Source: Asterias amurensis
Taxonomy: Eukaryota > Echinodermata > Asteroidea > Forcipulatida > Asteriidae
Length of the DNA stretch: 64,000 nucleotides
Assembly: GCF_032118995.1 (NCBI RefSeq)
Contig: NC_092650.1
Coordinates: forward strand, 4,340,001-4,404,000
Direction of reading: 5' to 3'
Shown here: piece after piece, positions 58,286-64,000 of the stretch
Numbering within the stretch: the first letter of the stretch is position 1
Layout: every line of letters starts with the position of its first letter
Program-made: the position numbers and the translations under genes
The notes under the pieces: model-generated
Database searches by the model: none
The model's input: the letters and a program-made list of their open reading frames with translations, nothing else
What the model was told of the DNA's origin: nothing

Positions 58286-58562
58286 AAGACTTTACTAGTT
58301 TTCAGTATCATTCAGTTTAATTTCTACTCTGATATTTGCAACTGACGAACCAGAGTGGTTAACCAGCCCTTTTTTTGCTGCTGGTTTTTGTGGAATTGAA
58401 TCATCTTTGTGACCTGAAGAAGTTGTATGATAATGTTTTGGTAAATTGCTGAAATAGACATTATTGTTGAATGCTGATGCAAAAGATTGTTCATTTAAAA
58501 AACAAATTGAACAAGTTTTTTGTTGAAATTGGCCGAGAATACCAACAGTATAAAATATAGTT

Positions 58563-58945
58563 TTAAAGACAGTGGACACTATTGGTTATTGTCAAAGAAC
58601 AGTCTTCTCACTTGCTGTATCTCAACATATGCATAAAATACCAAACCTGTCAAAATTTGAGCTCAATCGGTCGTCGAATTTGCGAGATAATAATGAAAGA
58701 AAATCACCCTTGTCACACGAAGTTGTGTGCTTTCTGATGCTTGATTTCAAGACCCCAAATTCTGAACTTGAGGTCTCGAAATCAAATTCGTGGAAAATAA
58801 CTTCTTTCTCAAAAACTACGTCGTTTCAGAGGGAGCTGTTTCTGACAATAATTATACCATCAACCTCTCCCCATTACTCGTAATCAAGAAAGGTTTTATG
58901 ATGATAATTATTTGAGTAATTACCATTAGTGTCCACTGCCTTTAA
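58563..58945. mobile_element. TTAA MITE family 1, full copy
   Basis: TTAAAGACAGTGGACACTAT to AGTGTCCACTGCCTTTAA. Confidence 0.92.
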
Positions 58946-58949
58946 ATAA

Positions 58950-60545
58950 ATAAAAGTATATCTAATTAAACATCAATGTTGTTTATTTTCATGAAAATGG
59001 GTGGCAATGTGGGTGGCGTATCATAAACTTTACAACATTGTCTTTAACATAAATTGTTTACTCGTTGTCGTAACCATGTACAAAAAAATCTTACTTTTGC
59101 GACCATGTCTTGCAATACCTAAAAGGGCATAGGTAAAATTTAACATGGCCATGTCTTCTACCCTTCTTTAGTGTGTAAGTACATAAGTGTCTTCCTCATT
59201 GTTTTGCACATTTTCTCTGACAGCCTAGCCTGACATAATGACATAGAACAAATATTTTGGACCAAACTGAACGGGAATAATGAAATTCTGACGATAAACT
59301 CATTTCAAAACTCGTCCATGCAGTTTCCATTTGTAGAGTAAAAGCCGATTCCAACTGTTCCATCCCATTTTTTAATATAAATTGAACACAATATATATTG
59401 TCTTTTAAATTGAACACAATATTGATGGTCAGTGTTCTGTCATTTACTGCAACAGGGAACATGACCAAGATGGCAGCAGCATGAGAAAGGTCCATCCTGT
59501 CAGGGAAGTTGTGTTAAACCATGAGGCAGACAGTTAAATTGCATAAAAAGTAGACTGCCAGCATCCCCAAGCAATGGGAGCACAGGGAAGCGACACCTGT
59601 GACACTCTCAAATTAACAGGTAGTTAGCCCCCATTTACAAATGTTTTTTTCCTCCCACCTTAACACCAACATTTCTTTAACATCTTCTCTACACATGTAT
59701 CTTCAAACTTTTACAGTGCAAGATTTCATTTCCAGAAAGATATTATAATTCTTCTTATTGTGACAAATACGATTAATAATTTTCTTTTTTAAACATGCCT
59801 CTTCACACAACAGACACGATCCTACGGGTTTACGGTGTGCATTTTATTGAAACACAAGGATTACAAATTTATGCTGACTGAACATGTTCTCTCCTTTCTC
59901 ACTTTTTTTCTTGTTTTATTCACTGTTCAGCGCTTTGATCTTTGTTAAAGGCGCTATATAAATACCTATATTATTTGTATTTATTTATTTATCAGTTAAC
60001 AATTATTATTACATGAGGCACTGTTTTAACATACAAAGGCACAAAGGTTTCCTTGGTTACACATAGAATCTACGACATTGGGACAAACAGCTTTGACTGT
60101 AGCTGTATCCGCCAAATCAGATACGGCTTTAATTATTCAGGATTTGTGGACGTAGTTTTCTGTGTACACCAGTGACATAACTTGACATCTTTTAGTGGTG
60201 GGGAAATATTGTTAAATATATATATATATATTTTTTGGGGGGACCTTTTTGTGTACTATTCAGAAGTGCATTTTTCTCATTTGGAGGCAAGGGGGGGGGG
60301 TAATTAATCTGAGGGGGAGGCTTTCCCTCTTCTACCCCCCAACAATTCATTGCCCCCGCCCTGCTGGTTCTGCCTAGCTACACCTGTGAAGCTGATCACC
60401 CTGTTCCACCCTGTGAAAATGATCACCCTGTGAAAATGATCCCCCTGTAGAGGAAAAAGTTTGATTGGAATTCATTTGATTATAATTTGATATGATTTAA
60501 TATAATGTATAATGTAGATTTTCAAAAAAAATAGTGCCACAAAAA
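58950..60545. other. Presumed 3' flank of the PPxY gene
   Basis: Holds a LINE tail (59880-59995), a TATATATATA run near 60220, a poly-G run near 60292 and three tandem GAAAATGATCACCCTGTG-like units at 60390-60450. Confidence 0.55.
59880..59995 (+). mobile_element. LINE 3' tail
   Basis: CAGCGCTTTGATCTTTGTTA, AAGGCGCTATATAAATACCT and a TTTATTTATTTAT run. Confidence 0.7.
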
Positions 60546-62625
60546 TTAAACCTGTTCTCTATCAGAATGTCCGTTGTCTAAACTCACCATAATACCCAAA
60601 CACTGTGCATAAACACACGACTCTGCCCGATGAAGCTTTATAACGTCATCGTAATCAGGAGGCGGGATTTCAGACCGCCGGCTAATGTAAACGTCTCGAT
60701 TTTCCAGGACGGTGCTGTACGACGGCGGACTTTCGGTATAATCCACGGGTGTGATGTCGCTGCTATCTGTTGATGCATTCTGGGCCTGTGCGAGGTTGGC
60801 ACGGAGTTGACGTCTGATGCGATTGTCTCTTTGTTTGAGGAAGTAACAGATGAAGCAACAGATAATAAGTAGGGTAGCAAGGACTCTGTTGACAAGAACA
60901 ATGATAAGAGTTACAGACTCGGAGGAATCTAGAAAAGGAATATATATTACTCTTGTTATTAAGTTGCAACTTTTAGGAAAAAAAGTTTGCAATTACAGTC
61001 TAGTCGACCGTAAAACAAAGTAACACAAAGCAGAAATGAGATTCGGAACTTCTTATTGGATGTTATTTTGCAAAAATGGTTTACAATTACAATTGAGTCG
61101 ACCGTTTCTGCAAGATCACTGGGACTAGCCTAATTATAAATACTGCCTCTTTTTAGCAGGAATGATATTATAAGAGGACAGTAACACAAAGCAGAAATGA
61201 GATTAGGACTAAATGAGATTCAAACTTTTTGTTGGATGTAATTTTGCGGAAAAGTTTGGGATTTACAGTCGAGCTGATCGTTATAACTAGATCTCTTGGA
61301 CTGGCCAAACTGCCTCTTTATAGCAGGAGTGTTGTTATAAGAGGACAGCAAAACAAAGAAAGACAAAGTGGAAATGAGATTCAAGACTTCAGAACCTCTG
61401 TACAATGTAATCGCGTGAAATTTTTCGGGAGCATCATGTGTAAATCTTGAGTAGTGGTGGCTCTAAAAAAGTAATGAGCAATGCAAAGCTATTGGTTGTT
61501 ATACACATGGTGAGAAACTGCATTCTCTGAAGTAAAGTATTTTTTTTTGAAAGACGTAATTTCTCACTCAAATATTTAAAAATAATTAAAGACTTCTTCA
61601 GGTCTGAAGCCTTTAATTATGCATCTGAAAACGTACAAGGTTGTTTTTTCTTTCATTATTCTCTTGCAACTTCAATGACCAATCGATTCAAAATTTGTAC
61701 AGATTTGTTATTTTATGCATTTGTTGGGCTACACCATATGAGAATACTGGTCTTTGACAATTACCAATAGTGTCCAGGGGTTTATTTCACAAAGACTCCT
61801 AGTAGATATTAAAAGCTTAAAGGAACACGTTGCCTTGGATCGGACGAGTTGGTCGTTGAAAAGCGTTTTAAACCATTTGTTATTAAATGCAAATGGTTAG
61901 ATAGATAATTTAAAAGTAAAATATAATTATCCACACAAATTTGCCTAGAAATTGCGTGGTTTTCCTTTTACTTTGAGAACTAGCACGGTCGGCCATTTAT
62001 GGGAGTCCAAAATTTGACTCTCATAAATGGCCGACCGTTTTATGACTCCCATAAATGGCCGATCGTGTTAGTCAACGAGATAAAAGGAAAACCAGGCAAT
62101 TTTGAGGCATATTTGTGTAGATCATTGTATTCTACTCTTACATCTTTCTAACCGTACATGTATATACATTAATTTTATAACAAACGGTTACAAACGCTTT
62201 TTATAGACAAGGCAACGTGTTCCTTTAAGTCCTAAGTTAGGACGAGTAATCAAGATAAAACTGGTCTTCACTTTCTGTGAAACCCAGATTGAAAGAGTAA
62301 ATGTTGAGGATGATAAGTTCATCTTACCTGTCATGTTGGGTACGCTGTGACACTCGCCGTTATTCTCAGGACAAATACAGCACAGCTGCGTCTTTACTTC
62401 TTCAAGTCACAGTTGGGCGGTTGGGTTGGCGTAGTCGTATCTTTCCTGGCCTTCCACCTGTGGGACCCCCGCGTTGAATAACTCCAGATGGACTTTGTAG
62501 ATCCGGTTTTCAGTCCCTACCTGATGGCGTGGATTTCCCTTGAAATAATTCTCTTGGCTTTTCCTCCAACATCTAATACTGAAACTTTGATTTTTGGTCT
62601 TTTCTCCGTTGGGCTCTCGGGAAGT
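60546..62625 (-). CDS. Unrecognised single-pass membrane protein with PPxY motifs, 5'-partial
   Basis: The sure exon is 60928-60546: DSSESVT, a hydrophobic span (TLIIVLVNRVLATLLIICCF), a basic stop-transfer (KQRDNRIRRQ), then a cytoplasmic tail with PPSY and PPDY and the stop after REQV. Its acceptor is preceded by a donor at 62328/62327. The exon upstream of that donor reads LCCICPENNGECHSVPNMT in frame, and the same frame stays protein-like back to about 62625 (CWRKSQENYFKGNP, RIYKVHLELFN, RYDYANPTAQL) except for one TGA at 62409-62407. The likely topology is a Cys-rich outside and a WW-domain-binding inside, as in WBP1/VOPP1-type adaptors of NEDD4 ligases, but no family was recognised. Translation could instead start at the ATG just before the donor. 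A paralogue lies upstream at the window edge. Confidence 0.7.
61446..61778. mobile_element. TTAA MITE family 1, left end lost
   Basis: The core GGTGAGAAACTGCATTCTC and the right end ACCAATAGTGTCCAGG are present; it abuts a nested MITE pair in the intron of the PPxY gene. Confidence 0.8.
61779..62286. mobile_element. TTTCACAAAG MITE carrying a nested family 2 foldback
   Basis: The outer ends are ATTTCACAAAGACTCC and CTTTCTGTGAAACCC; the inner family 2 copy spans 61817-62228 with TTAA both sides and a triplicated TAAATGGCCGA centre. Confidence 0.85.
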
Positions 62626-62994
62626 ATAGTGATAAAAAAAAGTACACTTTTCTGAATGTCCTTGGCTTCAAACCAGAATTAATTATTGAAATGAAAATAC
62701 GAAAGTGGAATAATTAAAGTATGTAGAATGAAACCATCACCTGGTCTTGATTTTCTCAAATTTCTGTTTTGTTAAGTATGTGAATTTTTATATATTTTTT
62801 TCAAATCAGGAAACAAAAAAACACAACTTCCCTGAATCAAATCAAACTAGAGTTCTAGAGTTTGCAGCCAATCTCCGGGTGTTCGAATTTGTCATATGAA
62901 ACATGAAACCTCCGGTCTCGACAGGAACTGAAGGTAAAATAGGTCACGTTTTGTGCATTGCCCAAGAGCTTTAAAAGTTGATGTAATGATTATT

Positions 62995-63372
62995 ATAGAC
63001 AGTGGACACTATTGGTAATTGTCAAAGACGAGTCTTCTCACTTGAGATACATCTCAACATATGCATAAAATAACAAACCTGTGAAAATTTGAGCTCAATT
63101 GGTCATTGAAGTTGCGAGATGATAATGAAAGAAAAAACACCCACAAAGTTGTGTGTTTTCAGATGCTTGATTTCGAGACCTCAAATTCTAAAGTTGATGT
63201 CTCAAAATCAAATTGTGGAAAAAAAACTTCTTTCTCAAAAACTACGTCACTTCAGAGGGAGCCGTTCTCACAATATTTTATATTATCAACCTCTCCCCAT
63301 TACAAGTTACCATGTAAGTTTTTTTGCTAATAAATATTTTGAGTAATTACCAATAGTGTCCACTGCCTTTAA
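62995..63372. mobile_element. TTAA MITE family 1 flanked by a roughly 24-bp direct repeat
   Basis: AGACAGTGGACACTATTGG to GTCCACTGCCTTTAA. The sequence TTTAAAAGTTGATGTAATGA precedes it and nearly the same sequence follows it. Confidence 0.9.
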
Positions 63373-63828
63373 AAATTGATGTAATGATTATGTAGCATGT
63401 TTCATTAATAAATTACACATTTTTGTATGTGCTATTTTGTACTTCTGATTTGGACCAGAAGTGAAGGTCAAATAAGGTAATTTTTACAATTTGTTTACTT
63501 AAATGGCTTGTAATTCGACACCTGATGTCATCATCATGAGGTCATTACTTCTGCTAACCTATAGTCTAATTACATTCAAAGTTTGAAGTTGATGTGAGCT
63601 TTGCAACTATGCATTTGCCTGCAGACATAAAAAAACAAAAACAAAACAAACACTCTACATATTCATAATTAGTCAAACAGCAAATTTCACTTCCGTTTAA
63701 TGCTATTACGCTAAACAAACCCAAAAATGGCACGGCGATAACAAAGTCTTGTTTCCTATCGCATTATAAAGTATTAAATAATAATTTTTGATACTATAAA
63801 ACAAAATAAAAAATACTGTACAAAATCC

Positions 63829-64000
63829 TCAAACATGCGTCGTGTCTGCCCGATGAAGCTTCATAACTTCATCGTAGTCAGGAGGTGGGGTTTCAGACCG
63901 CTGCCTGATGTAAACATCTTGGTTTTCCAGTACCGTGTTGTACGCCGGCGGATTGTCTATATACTCCATGGGCGTGTTGTTGTCGCCCCCCGTTGCATTC
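63829..64000 (-). CDS. Tandem paralogue of the PPxY membrane protein, C-terminal exon only
   Basis: The minus-strand frame from the window edge to a stop at 63831-63829 encodes PPAYNTVLENQDVYIRQRSE, then PPPDYDEVMKLHRAD and a short end. It aligns closely with the tail of the neighbouring gene (PPSYSTVLENRDVYISRRSE and PPPDYDDVIKLHRAE), so the two genes are tandem duplicates in the same orientation. Both keep two PPxY motifs, which suggests WW-domain binding is the conserved role. The membrane span and outer domain lie beyond the window. Its tail ends soon after the second PPxY, some 20 residues shorter than its neighbour's. Confidence 0.8.
   Translation of the reverse strand, partial: NATGGDNNTPMEYIDNPPAYNTVLENQDVYIRQRSETPPPDYDEVMKLHRADTTHV

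Overview
The window is animal nuclear DNA. It holds split genes with GT-AG introns, is AT-rich, and is saturated with short inverted-repeat DNA transposon derivatives (MITEs), tRNA-derived SINEs and LINE tails. Protein similarity and intron style point to a deuterostome. The dense TTAAAGG-ended MITEs fit an echinoderm, most likely a sea star, but that assignment is inference. No bacterial-type operon or CRISPR array is present.

Layout. 1-7300: repeats only, with a roughly 200-bp TTA microsatellite and an hAT-like element with a clean 8-bp target duplication. 7324-17706 (+): nine exons of a RANBP9/RANBP10 gene (SPRY end, LisH, CTLH, CRA); its 5' exons were not found here. 17.0-17.5 kb: a minisatellite in the last intron. 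18-26 kb: gene-free, with SINEs and nested MITEs. 26010-29405 (-): a complete UBE2C gene (5 exons, 182 aa). 29834-33120 (+): a complete RAB5IF gene (4 exons, 125 aa), head to head with UBE2C across 428 bp carrying two CCAAT boxes 31 bp apart. 33-37 kb: repeats. 37005-42131 (-): a complete ABHD4-type lipase gene (6 exons, 368 aa). 42921-52537 (+): a complete PRELID3B gene (6 exons, 194 aa), head to head with ABHD4 across a 789-bp gap carrying a TATGACGTCATA palindrome. Its first intron holds a 3'-truncated Penelope-like reverse transcriptase and an unusual cluster of palindromes. 53-60.5 kb: repeats. 60546-62625 and 63829-64000 (-): two tandem paralogues of an unrecognised single-pass membrane protein with PPxY motifs. 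The first has an in-frame TGA in a protein-like exon.

How the genes relate. They are unrelated housekeeping genes: CTLH-type E3 scaffold, APC/C E2, ER insertase subunit, lysophospholipase, mitochondrial lipid transfer. Two divergent pairs probably share promoters. UBE2C, RAB5IF and PRELID3B all lie on human 20q, so the block may preserve ancient linkage.

The most distinctive structures are: TTAA-targeting MITEs that chain end to end sharing one TTAA; an ABHD4 intron that is almost wholly two such MITEs; five short GTTGCGATAACG palindromes confined to 41.7-47.1 kb; an exact 51-bp inverted pair around 2.2 kb; decayed tandem copies of the PRELID3B terminal exon; and the TGA-bearing exon at 62.4 kb.
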